Shown piece after piece: positions 1 to 8,078 of a stretch of 64,000 bases of DNA. A program made the translations under genes and the position numbers. Origin of the DNA: an uncultured Actinobaculum sp. (GTDB lineage: Bacteria; Actinomycetota; Actinomycetes; Actinomycetales; Actinomycetaceae); the NCBI GenBank assembly GCA_938020505.1, contig CALIHR010000006.1:62001-126000 (forward strand), in the 5' to 3' direction. Position 1 is the stretch's first letter. Every line of letters begins with the position of its first letter. The notes beneath the pieces are model-generated. The model saw only the letters and a program-made list of their open reading frames with translations. It was not told the origin of the DNA and searched no databases.

Positions 1-152
1 GTGTTCAGGATGTAGGGGATGAACGGCACCATTCCCGCGACGGTGAAGAGGATCGAGGGATCGGGCGAAACGAGGGACACCGAGGGCGCGATGTGGTGAT
101 CGTGCTTGGCGAAGTAGTCGAGCCAGCGCTGGCGGATTTCGGCGGTACGCAT
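1..152 (-). CDS. alaS: alanine--tRNA ligase, N-terminal fragment cut by the window edge
   Basis: Only the first 50 or so codons are present. The translation starts MRTAEIRQRWLDYFAKHDH and continues through PSILFTVAGMVPF, the N-terminal class II signature of AlaRS, which charges tRNA-Ala in the cytoplasm. The ATG is at 150-152, preceded on the minus strand by an AAAGG Shine-Dalgarno. The body of the gene lies beyond position 1. It is transcribed in the same direction as rpsD upstream, the usual actinobacterial order. The 143-bp gap to rpsD holds several inverted repeats (208-214 with 220-226; 258-289). Confidence 0.93.
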   Translation of the reverse strand, partial: MRTAEIRQRWLDYFAKHDHHIAPSVSLVSPDPSILFTVAGMVPFIPYILN

Positions 153-207
153 TTTTGACCTTTTCTAGGGCGGGCGCGGCGCCCGCTTTTCACATACGCG
201 GGCCGCA

Positions 208-226
208 GCCCGTGCTTTTCACGGGC
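208..226. other. small hairpin between alaS and rpsD
   Basis: GCCCGTG (208-214) and CACGGGC (220-226) flank a 5-nt loop. A second GC-rich inverted repeat lies at about 170-186. Their role in the alaS leader is unknown. Confidence 0.4.
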
Positions 227-257
227 GCAGGCAGGCACTGCCCGCGCCCGCAGGATG

Positions 258-289
258 CCAAGAACGCGCCCCGCGGGGCGCGTTCTTGG
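258..289 (-). terminator. 32-bp perfect palindrome at the 3-prime end of rpsD
   Basis: Positions 258-273 are the exact reverse complement of 274-289, giving a 16-bp GC-rich stem that begins 6 bp past the rpsD stop. No U-run follows on the rpsD strand. I infer a transcription terminator from position and stem strength. The closest comparison is the 30-bp perfect palindrome after the shaft pilin gene. Confidence 0.7.
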
Positions 290-295
290 ATTCGA

Positions 296-916
296 TTAAC
301 GCGAGTAGTGCTCAACGACCATCTGGACGTCGCAAATGACCGGGACCTCGGCGCGCTTGGGCCGCCGAGTCAGAGTGAAGCGGAGCTTCTCGAGATCGAC
401 GTCGAGGTATGCGGGAACCTGCGGGAGCACGTCCCGATGCGCGCCCTGGGCAGCCACGTGGAACTGCGGCGAGGTCTGCGACTTTGGCTTGACCTGGACG
501 ATCTGACCGGGCTTGACCCGGAAGGAGGGGCGGTCGACGATCTTCCCGTCGACGAGCAGGTGACGGTGGACGACGACCTGGCGCGCCTGCGCGATCGTGC
601 GAGCGAATCCGGCGCGAAGAACGAGCGCGTCGAGGCGCATTTCGAGCAGCTCGACGAGATTCTCACCCGACAGGCCGTCGGCGCGGCGAGCTTCCTCCCA
701 CACGCGGCGCATCTGCGCCTCGCGGATTCCATACTGGGCGCGAAGACGCTGCTTCTCCTTCAGACGGACCGAGTAATCGGAGTCCTTGGTGCGGCCTCGG
801 CCGTGTTCGCCGGGGCGGTACGGACGGCGCTGCATGTAGCGCTCGGCCTTCGGGGACAGCGCGATGCCCAGCGATCGGGACTGACGCACAAGTTTACGAG
901 AACGGTTTCCCGCCAT
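296..916 (-). CDS. rpsD: 30S ribosomal protein S4
   Basis: A 206-residue S4 that binds 16S rRNA early in 30S assembly. It begins MAGNRSRKLVRQSRSLGIAL, has the YRPGEHGRGR segment, and carries an S4 RNA-binding domain from about residue 95 (MRLDALVLRAGFA, then RQVVVHRHLLVDGKIV). There are no Cys zinc ligands, so this is the zinc-free form. The ATG at 914-916 follows an AGGAG ribosome-binding site; in-frame codons upstream have no such support. It is read as a single gene, ending in a perfect palindrome at 258-289. Confidence 0.97.
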   Translation of the reverse strand: MAGNRSRKLVRQSRSLGIALSPKAERYMQRRPYRPGEHGRGRTKDSDYSVRLKEKQRLRAQYGIREAQMRRVWEEARRADGLSGENLVELLEMRLDALVLRAGFARTIAQARQVVVHRHLLVDGKIVDRPSFRVKPGQIVQVKPKSQTSPQFHVAAQGAHRDVLPQVPAYLDVDLEKLRFTLTRRPKRAEVPVICDVQMVVEHYSR

Positions 917-1026
917 GCAATTTCTCCTGTCGATATTATATGCGCAGCCGCGTGCGGCTGCGGGGCCGACCAAAAGGCTGAGGCCCCAGGTTTGACGCTG
1001 CCCGGGTGGGCAACCATGGAATTGTA

Positions 1027-2367
1027 TCAGCTATCTTCTTCGAGCACTCTCCGAATCCGCGCAAGCCGGGAGGTGATCTGCGACTCGTAGCCGCGATCGC
1101 TGGGGTTGTAATAGCGGACGCCTTCGAGCCCTTCCGGCATGAATCTCATGGGCGCGACGGCCCCGGGAAAGTCGTGGGCGTACTTGTACCCCTCGCCGTG
1201 TCCCAGCTCCTTTGCGCTCGCGTAGTGCGCATCTCGAAGCGCCTCGGGAACGGGGCCCGCCTTTCCCGCGGCGACGTCGGACATCGCCGCATTGACGGCC
1301 ATGTACGCCCGGTTCGATTTTGGCGCCGTGGCGAGGTGGACCACCGCTTCGGCCAGGATGATCCGCGCTTCGGGCATTCCGACGAGCGCGACCGACTGCG
1401 CCGCCGCCGTGGCCGTCTGCAGGGCGGAGGGATCGGCCATGCCGACGTCCTCGGCCGCGCTGATCATGAGCCTGCGCGCGATGAAACGAGGGTCCTCCCC
1501 CGCGCTGAGCATTCTGGCGAGGTAGTGCATTGCGGCATCGACGTCCGACCCCCTGATCGATTTGATGAAAGCGGAGACGACGTCGTAGTGCTGGTCGCCC
1601 GCTCTGTCATAGCGCACGGTCGCCCCGTCGGAGGCCTTTGCGACGTCGGCCAGTTCGATCGTCGTTTCACCGCGCGTTCGCGCCCCTTCGGCGGCGGCTT
1701 CCAAAAGCGTGAGAGACCGCCTTCCGTCGCGCCCGGCGATGCGGACGAGATTGTCGAGCGCGTCGGCCGCGATCGAAAGGCGTCCGGCGAAGCCGCGTTC
1801 GTCTTCGAGCGCGCGGGCGACGATCGTGCGAATGTCTTCCTCGGCAAGCCCTTTGAGCGTGACGAGCAGTGAGCGCGACAGAAGCGGAGAGACGACGGTG
1901 AACGAGGGATTTTCAGTGGTCGCGGCGACCAGCGTGACCCAGCCGTTTTCAACGGCGGGCAAAAGGGCGTCCTGCTGGGCGCGGTTGAATCGGTGGACCT
2001 CGTCGACGAACAGGACGGTTTCGCGGCCGCTCGTGGCCAGACGCTGGCGCGCCGCCGAGACGACGGCCCTCAGCTCCTTCACCCCGGCCGAAACCGCCGA
2101 CACCTCTTCGAAATGCCTGTTTCCCGCACGCGCGATGAGATAGGCGAAGGTGGTCTTCCCCGTTCCGGGCGGCCCCCACAAGAACACCGACGACGGCGCT
2201 CCGCCGCTCGCCTCCGCCAGCCGACGCAGCGGCGACCCCTCGGCCAGCAGGTGGCCTTGCCCGACGACCTCGTCAAGAGTTCGCGGGCGCATTCTCGCGG
2301 CAAGGGGGCCGGTTGTTCCGTCCGGAATTCCGGCGTCGTCCGTGCCCATCGCATCGAAAAGGTCCAT
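1027..2367 (-). CDS. rarA: replication-associated recombination protein A (RarA/MgsA AAA+ ATPase)
   Basis: A 446-residue clamp-loader-like AAA+ ATPase acting at stalled replication forks. The Walker A GPPGTGKT is at residues 65-72 and Walker B LFVDEVHRF at about 119-127. Sensor and lid regions follow, then the C-terminal RarA tetramerisation domain with the family-typical RYYNPSDRGYE near the end. Length fits the family. The ATG at 2365-2367 has no close Shine-Dalgarno; a TAGCAT hexamer ends 7 nt upstream, so the mRNA is probably leaderless. The in-frame extension upstream has no family similarity. Confidence 0.95.
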   Translation of the reverse strand: MDLFDAMGTDDAGIPDGTTGPLAARMRPRTLDEVVGQGHLLAEGSPLRRLAEASGGAPSSVFLWGPPGTGKTTFAYLIARAGNRHFEEVSAVSAGVKELRAVVSAARQRLATSGRETVLFVDEVHRFNRAQQDALLPAVENGWVTLVAATTENPSFTVVSPLLSRSLLVTLKGLAEEDIRTIVARALEDERGFAGRLSIAADALDNLVRIAGRDGRRSLTLLEAAAEGARTRGETTIELADVAKASDGATVRYDRAGDQHYDVVSAFIKSIRGSDVDAAMHYLARMLSAGEDPRFIARRLMISAAEDVGMADPSALQTATAAAQSVALVGMPEARIILAEAVVHLATAPKSNRAYMAVNAAMSDVAAGKAGPVPEALRDAHYASAKELGHGEGYKYAHDFPGAVAPMRFMPEGLEGVRYYNPSDRGYESQITSRLARIRRVLEEDS

Positions 2368-2762
2368 GCCGTCAATGCTATCGGGCCCCTCCGACAGATT
2401 TTTCGGCCGCGAGTTTTCCCAGACTTTAGAATCCACATGACAAGAACCAAGGTTCAAGAAGCGTCGCCGAAGACGTACTGGCGCGGCCGCGCCGGAATTG
2501 AGGCGCGCTGCCATTCAAGTTCGGCGACGAGGGCGGCCCCGGACAGCGCCTTGCGCGTGTAGCGTTCGACATTGCGCGCATGCCCGCCCATATGGGCGAC
2601 GGCGATCGCCTGCCCGCATGCCCGGCATCGTCTTCACACTCGCGAGCCGCAGCGTGACAAGACAACGCATGCGCCCGCATGGGGCCGACGGCCAGCCTTC
2701 CGCCACGGAACTCGTCGACGGCGTCCGGCGCGCGGCGAAGCCGATCGTCCGACGAAAAGGTA
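2368..2762. other. 395-bp gap between rarA and the MerR gene
   Basis: I see no convincing gene here. Open frames on both strands give arginine- and alanine-rich translations without family features. The stretch holds the rarA promoter at its left end and short palindromes at 2585-2598 (CGCCCATATGGGCG) and 2601-2610. Confidence 0.6.
2375..2380 (-). promoter_or_regulatory. candidate -10 hexamer for leaderless rarA
   Basis: TAGCAT on the minus strand, followed by 7 nt and then the rarA ATG. No recognisable -35 is present. Confidence 0.5.
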
Positions 2763-3128
2763 TCAGACGCCTTCGCCGTGGGACGACGCCACAAAACGGG
2801 CTATCGCGGCGCGTTCCGCCGCTATTTGCTCACTGCGACGCCGCAACCGATCCTCGAGCTCGGAAAGTTCGCGCCGAAGATTCGGGCACATCGTCACCGT
2901 CGCCTCGCCGCTTCCGGCGCGCACGCAATCGAGATAGCGCCTGGCCGCCGCCGCACTCAGTCCGGTGCCGAGAATCAGCCGAATTCTCTCAACCGTGTCA
3001 AGGTCTTCGGCCGTGTAGTCGCGATATCCGCCAGGCGTGCGCGCGGGCACGAGCAGCCGGGCCGTCTCGTAGTGGCGCAGGGCTCTGGCGCTCACTCCGG
3101 CCATTCGCGCGAATTCGCCGATTCGCAT
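2763..3128 (-). CDS. MerR-family transcriptional regulator
   Basis: A 121-residue MerR protein. The N-terminal winged helix starts MRIGEFARMAGVSARALRHY and continues ETARLLVPARTPGGYRDY, followed by a long dimerisation helix (about residues 80-112). A single Cys in DCVRAGSGEATVTMC and another nearby could bind an effector, but no metal-binding MerR pattern is complete. It is divergent from the hydrolase at 3394. A promoter with an over-long spacer containing a dyad, the classic MerR target type, lies in front of that hydrolase, which is therefore its likely target. Effector unknown. Confidence 0.88.
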   Translation of the reverse strand: MRIGEFARMAGVSARALRHYETARLLVPARTPGGYRDYTAEDLDTVERIRLILGTGLSAAAARRYLDCVRAGSGEATVTMCPNLRRELSELEDRLRRRSEQIAAERAAIARFVASSHGEGV

Positions 3129-3304
3129 GTCTCACGTCCCTTCCTCACGCATCGTCCGCATTCTCGCGTCCTCCGCGAGATCGGCCACCATTCTCGCAGA
3201 GTTTCGTTCGCCGCTGCAGCCGCTTTCCGACGGTGCGCAACTGCGGCGCGATCGCTTAGGCGACGCTGCGCAGCCTCCTTTACGCATTGCGCAACCGCCA
3301 AGCT

Positions 3305-3358
3305 GCGCGATGCCCTTTTGGCGCCGCGCAGCCATCACGCGGCGCAATGCCCTTTTGA
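3305..3358. repeat. direct repeat in the merR-hydrolase gap
   Basis: Two near-identical 17-bp copies, GCGCGATGCCCTTTTGG at 3305-3321 and GCGCAATGCCCTTTTGA at 3342-3358, are spaced 37 bp apart. The second runs into the -35 of the hydrolase promoter. Confidence 0.55.
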
Positions 3359-3386
3359 CCTTCACGCTAGCGTCAAGCCATAGCAT
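3355..3386 (+). promoter_or_regulatory. MerR-type promoter with elongated spacer and operator dyad
   Basis: TTGACC (-35, 3355-3360) and TAGCAT (-10, 3381-3386) are separated by 20 bp instead of 17. The spacer carries a dyad, CTTCACGCTAGCGTCAAG, with one mismatch. MerR activators bind such dyads and untwist an over-long spacer. The -10 ends 7 nt before the hydrolase ATG, so the transcript is probably leaderless. Confidence 0.7.
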
Positions 3387-3393
3387 TTCAGCT

Positions 3394-4089
3394 ATGAAAA
3401 ACTCAGACTCATTTGCGAGAGACGCCGATTCATTTGCGAAAGGCGCCGATTCCCCCTTGGGCGATTCCGTCCGGGGAATTCCATTCGAGCGGGTCGTGAT
3501 CCTCCACGGTTACGGCGCCACGCCCGCGGACCACTGGTTTCCTTGGCTGACGCGGGCCGTTCCCGGCGCCGAGGCGGTGGAGCTCCCCCGCCCCCAGTCA
3601 CCCGAGGCAGCCTCGTGGATTCTCTCCGCAACCGATGCAATCGGCCCACTGTCGCGGAAGACGGCCGTCGTCACCCACAGCCTCGGCGGCCTTGCCGCGC
3701 TGCGTGCGATCCAACGCCTCGTCAAACGCGGCGTCGCACAGGCCCGAGCACGCGGCGGCGCCTCCTGCGACGCCCAGCTCGGCGCACTCGTCGCCGTCGC
3801 GCCCTTCGCCTGCGAACTTCCGCTTGCCGGGGACGACGACGTCGACCGCTTCGTACTCTCGCAGCTGCCTAATTTCCTTTCGAAGAACCCTTTCCCCAAT
3901 CCGCGTGTTTTCGGCCGTGCAACGGTGATTCGCTCCGACGACGATCCGTTCGTTCCCGCGGGGGCATCAGAGGAGTTCGCGTCGCGAATCGGCGCTAGAA
4001 CGCTGACCGTGCACGGGGCCGGCCATTTTCTCGCGTCCGACGGCGTCACCGAGCTCCCCGAAGTGCTCGAAGCGCTGTCGGCGGCCTAA
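3394..4089 (+). CDS. RBBP9/YdeN-type alpha/beta hydrolase
   Basis: A 231-residue predicted serine hydrolase. Family motifs in order are HGYGATPADHWFPWL (residues 38-52), nucleophile elbow THSLGG with Ser96, SDDDPFVP with the acid near Asp184, and GAGHF with His211. YdeN/RBBP9 proteins are small cytosolic hydrolases of mostly unknown substrate. The N-terminus contains a duplicated seven-residue unit (DSFARDA, DSFAKGA) from a 21-bp tandem duplication and is probably disordered. The ATG is placed by a -10 hexamer 7 nt upstream. It is probably controlled by the divergent MerR protein. Confidence 0.85.
   Translation: MKNSDSFARDADSFAKGADSPLGDSVRGIPFERVVILHGYGATPADHWFPWLTRAVPGAEAVELPRPQSPEAASWILSATDAIGPLSRKTAVVTHSLGGLAALRAIQRLVKRGVAQARARGGASCDAQLGALVAVAPFACELPLAGDDDVDRFVLSQLPNFLSKNPFPNPRVFGRATVIRSDDDPFVPAGASEEFASRIGARTLTVHGAGHFLASDGVTELPEVLEALSAA
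3406..3447 (+). repeat. 21-bp tandem duplication inside the hydrolase gene
   Basis: Two 21-bp units (3406-3426 and 3427-3447) differ at three positions and encode DSFARDA and DSFAKGA. The duplication is in frame. Confidence 0.75.
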
Positions 4090-4231
4090 ACGGAGCTCTG
4101 TTCGGCGGCGGGGACGGAAGGCGCGCCGCTCAATTCAAAATCGCGAGTTAGCGGCGCTTCACTCGGCCGCAAGCCCGGTCGAGAGCGGCAAACACGGTCG
4201 AGCGGCGGGTCTCGGCGACTGAGAAATAGAG

Positions 4232-4237
4232 TAAAGT
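4232..4237 (+). promoter_or_regulatory. candidate -10 hexamer for leaderless GNAT gene
   Basis: TAAAGT followed by 7 nt and the ATG at 4245. No Shine-Dalgarno lies between. Confidence 0.45.
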
Positions 4238-4244
4238 CAGTCTC

Positions 4245-4697
4245 ATGGCACCGGACCGCTCCGCTGAACGCCTCGCCGCAGACCGCGCACTGGATTATTC
4301 GGAGAACAGCCCGATTGCGAAGGGCGACCTCATCGGCCTCTACACATCGGTCGGATGGTCGAATTACACCCGAAACCCAGATTTGCTGCAGCGCGCCGTC
4401 GAAAACTCACTGTGGAAATTGAGCGTGTGGGACGGCCGCGAGCTCGTCGGCCTAGCCCGCGCCGTCGGAGACGACGCCTCGATCGCCTACATACAGGACA
4501 TTCTGGTGCGCCCCGACATGCAGCGCCGCGGCATAGGCGCGCGTTTGGCCTCCGCGGCGCTTGAACGTTTCGCGCACGTGCCCCAGATCGTCCTCATCAC
4601 CGACGACGAGGAGAAAACCGCCTCCTTCTATCGAAGCGTGGGAATGACCGACCTCGGCGAGCTCGGCGTTCGCGGCTTCGCACGATTCTCGTTTTGA
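4245..4697 (+). CDS. GNAT-family N-acetyltransferase
   Basis: A 150-residue acetyl-CoA-dependent acyltransferase. Residues 55-75 (WDGRELVGLARAVGDDASIA) form the central beta strands. The acetyl-CoA loop is in ILVRPDMQRRGIGARLASAAL (the RRGIGARL form of Q/RxxGxG/A). The C-terminal DEEKTASFYRSVGM is the usual motif B segment. The substrate is not identifiable. It stands alone on the plus strand with its own presumptive leaderless promoter and ends 45 bp before the convergent TetR gene. Confidence 0.88.
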   Translation: MAPDRSAERLAADRALDYSENSPIAKGDLIGLYTSVGWSNYTRNPDLLQRAVENSLWKLSVWDGRELVGLARAVGDDASIAYIQDILVRPDMQRRGIGARLASAALERFAHVPQIVLITDDEEKTASFYRSVGMTDLGELGVRGFARFSF

Positions 4698-4742
4698 TCC
4701 CCGTCGCGCTGCGTGACCGGCGAACTCGCCGGCAGGTCGCCC

Positions 4743-5327
4743 TTATTGCGCGGCGAGACCGGCGATCGCCGCGGCGCTGGCGGCCACGGCTTCGTCGATC
4801 CACTCGGGAATCTCACACCCGACGTGCGGACGGACCAAGCCGTACGGGCACGTGCGGGTCGCCGCCACGATCAGCCCGTAGCTGCGCTCGTCGCGGAAAC
4901 CGCGCAGACGCTCAACGAGCCTCGCCGTGGCGGCGTCGATGCCGTCGTTGACATGCAGCACATCCTCGGCGCAGGGGTCGGGCGCGTCATCGACGAGCTC
5001 CCACTGCCGGAAAAGCGTCATTCCCATGGCGTCCATCGGGTTGCTCCGGCAGAACGTCGGCGTGTGAAGCGCCGCGGCGACGACGGCGCGCTCCGGCGGG
5101 TCGCCGTCGAGCGCTCGAACAAAACCCTCCTGAAAGCGGCGAATCGAGCGAAGCCACAGCTGCACAAGCAATTCTCGCCGTGAGGAAAAGCGGTGGTATA
5201 TCGAGCCCGAAGGCACGTTCGCCGCGGCTGCAATGTCCGCAATCGAAACCTCGATCCCCCGCTCGCGGGCCGCAATCGCGACGCCGTCGAGTATCTGGTC
5301 GAGGCTGTACTTCACCGGACGCGCCAT
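4743..5327 (-). CDS. TetR-family transcriptional regulator
   Basis: A 194-residue regulator. The N-terminal HTH reads YSLDQILDGVAIAARERG, then IADIAAAANVPSGSIYHRFSSRRELL, the standard TetR recognition-helix pattern; the rest is a helical ligand domain. The start MARPVKYSL at 5325-5327 lies 8 nt after a TATACT hexamer. It is divergent from the small membrane protein at 5358, with the two predicted -10 elements only 4 bp apart, so binding there could control both genes. TetR proteins next to this membrane-protein family are common in actinobacteria, and that gene is the likely target. Confidence 0.9.
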   Translation of the reverse strand: MARPVKYSLDQILDGVAIAARERGIEVSIADIAAAANVPSGSIYHRFSSRRELLVQLWLRSIRRFQEGFVRALDGDPPERAVVAAALHTPTFCRSNPMDAMGMTLFRQWELVDDAPDPCAEDVLHVNDGIDAATARLVERLRGFRDERSYGLIVAATRTCPYGLVRPHVGCEIPEWIDEAVAASAAAIAGLAAQ

Positions 5328-5335
5328 GGCATCTG

Positions 5336-5351
5336 AGTATAGCGGTATATT
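5336..5351. promoter_or_regulatory. divergent, nearly touching -10 hexamers (TetR gene and membrane protein)
   Basis: TATACT for the minus-strand TetR gene (5336-5341) and TATATT for the plus-strand gene (5346-5351) flank a 4-bp gap. Each ends 6-8 nt before its ATG. One bound TetR dimer would cover both. Confidence 0.55.
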
Positions 5352-5357
5352 GAGGCC

Positions 5358-5912
5358 ATGAGTTTTAGATTCCCGCATCTATTTGCTTCTTCCCCGGGCG
5401 CCGTCGGCCGCAAACCCCAACGGTGGGCGAAGGCAGCCTGCTGGATCGCCTTCCTCAGCCCCCTGCCCTCCGTTTGCTGGCGCACCGCGATGCTCGCCGG
5501 AGCCGACACAGGTTTCGCGGAGGCCGACATTTACCGCTCGAGCGCGTCGGGCGCCCTCTATGTTCTGCTTTTAGACGCGCTGCAAGTGGGCGCAGCAGCG
5601 CTTTCATTGGGTTTGTGTTACGGCTGGGGCGAAAAGGTTCCGAAGTGGGTTCCGCGCCTGGGCGGAAAGACCGTCCACCGTCGCCTCGCTGCGATCGTCG
5701 GCGGCGCCGGGGCGCTCTGCCTTTACTTCGTCGTGGGCGTGATTGCGGTGCGGATCATAGGCGTGAGTGCGGGAGTTTGGGAGGGCTGGACTCCGATGGC
5801 GGGCATGAACTCGGCTCAGCGCGCGGTTTTCGTCGCCGCGTACGGTCCGGCGGCTCTATGGCCTTTCGCCTTGACCGTTGGATTGGTCGGCTACTGGCGC
5901 AGGCGGGGGTGA
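5358..5912 (+). CDS. small membrane protein of unknown function next to TetR
   Basis: A 184-residue protein with four predicted membrane segments (about residues 23-42, 65-85, 110-133 and 155-178) and a basic C-terminus YWRRRG. Recurrent family features include CWRTAMLAG and GEKVPKWVPRLGGKTV. I know this type only as a conserved actinobacterial membrane protein often paired with a TetR gene; function is unknown. The start is set by the -10 hexamer TATATT ending 6 nt upstream. It is convergent with aspS, with a 91-bp gap. Confidence 0.8.
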   Translation: MSFRFPHLFASSPGAVGRKPQRWAKAACWIAFLSPLPSVCWRTAMLAGADTGFAEADIYRSSASGALYVLLLDALQVGAAALSLGLCYGWGEKVPKWVPRLGGKTVHRRLAAIVGGAGALCLYFVVGVIAVRIIGVSAGVWEGWTPMAGMNSAQRAVFVAAYGPAALWPFALTVGLVGYWRRRG

Positions 5913-6003
5913 GGCAGCGTCCTCGACGTCGGCCCCGTTTCCTCGACGCGGGTCGACTCGCCTCCCGTTTGCCTCTTTCGCCGGTTTCCGCCGCGCCCGA
6001 GAT

Positions 6004-7806
6004 TCAGATTCGGCCCGCTTCTCCCGGCTTCTCGCCCGGCTCCGTTTCGCGGGATTTCGCATCCACGCCGGCCTCCTTGCGCTGCTGCGCGGTGATCGGC
6101 GCGGGCGCGTCCGTGAGGGGGTCCCAGCCGGCGCCGATCTTCGGGAAGGCGATGACGTCTCGAATCGAGGGGGCGTCGGTCAGGAGCGAGACGATTCGAT
6201 CCCAGCCGAAGGCGATTCCGCCGTGGGGCGGAGCGCCGAACTTGAAAGCGTCGAGCAGGAAGCCGAATTTCTCCTGCGCCTCCTCGGCCGAGATCCCCAT
6301 GACCTTGAAAACCCGCTCCTGAACGTCGCGTCTGTGGATGCGGATCGACCCTCCGCCGATCTCGTTTCCGTTGCAAACTATGTCGTAGGCATAGGCCAGT
6401 GCGCTTTCGGGGTCGACGTCGAAGGAGTCGAGGCATTCGGGTTTGGGCGAGGTGAATGCGTGGTGGACGGCGGTCCACGCCGAATGGCCGAGCGCGATGT
6501 CGCCCTCCGCGGCGGCCGCCCCCGAGGGCTTGAACAGCGGCGCGTCGACGACCCACGTGAACGCCCACGCCTTCGGGTCGATGAGGCCGCAGCGCTTGCC
6601 GATCTCCAGACGCGCGGCGCCAAGCAGCTCGCGCGCCTCGATCGGCGAACCCGCGGCGAAGAACACGCAGTCGCCCGGCTTGGCCCCGGCCTTTTCTGCC
6701 AGCCCCGCTCTCTCCGCCTCCGAGATGTTTTTCGCGACCGGGCCGCCGAGTTTCCCGTCCTCGGCGACCGTCACGTACGCGAGGCCCTTTGCGCCGCGAG
6801 CCTTCGCCCATTCCTGCCACTTGTCGAAGGCCCGGCGCGGCTGAGACGCGCCGCCGGGCATGACGACCGCGCCCACGTAGGGATTCTGGAACACCCGGAA
6901 CGGCGTGTTCTCGAAATACTCGGTGAGGTTGACGAGTTCGAGGCCGAAGCGCAGGTCGGGCTTGTCAGAGCCGTAGCGTTCCATGGCGTCGGCATATGTC
7001 ATGCGCGGGATCGGCGTTTCGAGATCGTATCCGATGAGCGCCCACACTTCTCGCAGAACGTCCTCGGCGACGGCGATGACGTCGTTTTGGTCGACGAAGG
7101 ACATCTCGATGTCGAGCTGCGTGAATTCGGGCTGGCGGTCGGCGCGGAAGTCCTCGTCTCGATAGCAGCGCGCGATCTGGTAGTAGCGCTCCATTCCCGC
7201 GACCATAAGCAGCTGCTTGAACAGCTGGGGCGACTGTGGCAGCGCGTACCACGATCCGGGGTTCAGCCGCGCGGGAACGAGGAAGTCGCGCGCTCCTTCG
7301 GGCGTCGAACGCGTCAGGGTCGGCGTCTCCACTTCCACGAAATCGTGGCCGTGCAAAACCTTGCGGGCCGCCTGGGAGGCCTCGGACCGCAGCCGGACGG
7401 CGCGCTGCATCGGGGCCCGCCGCAGATCGAGATATCGATACTTCAGGCGGGCCTCCTCGCCTGCCTGCTCGTCGGCGTGCTCGGAGACTTGGAAGGGAAG
7501 CGGGGCGGAGGGATTGAGGACGACGACGTCGGCCGCCTCCACCTCGATCTCGCCCGTTGACAGCGCGGCGTTGGCGTTGCCGTCCGGCCGCTCGCGCACG
7601 ACTCCAGAAATCTGCAGGCAATACTCGTTGCGAAGCTCGTGCGCCACTTCTTCGCGAACGGTGACCTGGACGATCCCCGATGCGTCGCGAAGGTCGATGA
7701 ATGCGATTCCCCCATGGTCGCGACGGCGGTCGACCCATCCGGTCAGAGTGACCGACGAGCCGATGTCTTCCGACCGGAGAGAACCGGCCATGCGTGTGCG
7801 GAGCAC
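6004..7806 (-). CDS. aspS: aspartate--tRNA ligase
   Basis: A 600-residue bacterial-type AspRS. The N-terminal OB fold (LTGWVDRRRDHGGIAFIDLRD) binds the anticodon. Class II motif 2 is in RCYRDEDFRADRQPEFTQLD, a GAD insertion follows, and motif 3 is GGIAFGWDRIVSLL near the C-terminus. Whether it is discriminating or also charges tRNA-Asn cannot be told from the sequence alone. The start is GTG (7804-7806) with AAGAGG upstream, giving MLRTRMAGSLR, which matches the family N-terminus. It is a single-gene unit on the minus strand. Confidence 0.96.
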   Translation of the reverse strand: MLRTRMAGSLRSEDIGSSVTLTGWVDRRRDHGGIAFIDLRDASGIVQVTVREEVAHELRNEYCLQISGVVRERPDGNANAALSTGEIEVEAADVVVLNPSAPLPFQVSEHADEQAGEEARLKYRYLDLRRAPMQRAVRLRSEASQAARKVLHGHDFVEVETPTLTRSTPEGARDFLVPARLNPGSWYALPQSPQLFKQLLMVAGMERYYQIARCYRDEDFRADRQPEFTQLDIEMSFVDQNDVIAVAEDVLREVWALIGYDLETPIPRMTYADAMERYGSDKPDLRFGLELVNLTEYFENTPFRVFQNPYVGAVVMPGGASQPRRAFDKWQEWAKARGAKGLAYVTVAEDGKLGGPVAKNISEAERAGLAEKAGAKPGDCVFFAAGSPIEARELLGAARLEIGKRCGLIDPKAWAFTWVVDAPLFKPSGAAAAEGDIALGHSAWTAVHHAFTSPKPECLDSFDVDPESALAYAYDIVCNGNEIGGGSIRIHRRDVQERVFKVMGISAEEAQEKFGFLLDAFKFGAPPHGGIAFGWDRIVSLLTDAPSIRDVIAFPKIGAGWDPLTDAPAPITAQQRKEAGVDAKSRETEPGEKPGEAGRI

Positions 7807-7840
7807 GTTCTACCTCTTTTCGATCTGGACCGCTTCTGAA

Positions 7841-7880
7841 CCGCCGCCTTTCGATCCGGGCCGCCGCCTCTCGATCCGGG
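7841..7880. repeat. 20-bp tandem repeat upstream of aspS
   Basis: Two adjacent 20-bp units (7841-7860 and 7861-7880) differ at one base; a weaker third copy may precede them at about 7815-7835. They sit in the 328-bp gap between divergent aspS and the MFS gene, where no gene is visible. Confidence 0.7.
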
Positions 7881-8078
7881 ACGCCGCGGATGCCCGGCCC
7901 CGCCAGACGAACGGCAGCCACTGCTCAATGATAGTTGCTTCGCGACGCGCTGCGGACACCCCGGCGCCGAGTCGCGATTCCACACCGGGTCGCAAAACGA
8001 CCCCCGCACCGGTTCGCGATGCCGCATCGGACCTCCGCGCCGCAGCCGCCACGCCGCATTGCCGCGGATCGTCGTCGC

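Noticed and set aside
155..1090. Long plus-strand open frame of 311 codons antisense to rpsD
   Set aside because: It is a shadow of the high-GC rpsD gene; its translation has no family features, and S4 on the other strand is unmistakable.
2426..2794. Possible small gene between rarA and the MerR gene
   Set aside because: The minus-strand frame overlaps the MerR 3-prime end and rarA start region and gives Arg/Ala-rich sequence without any motif.
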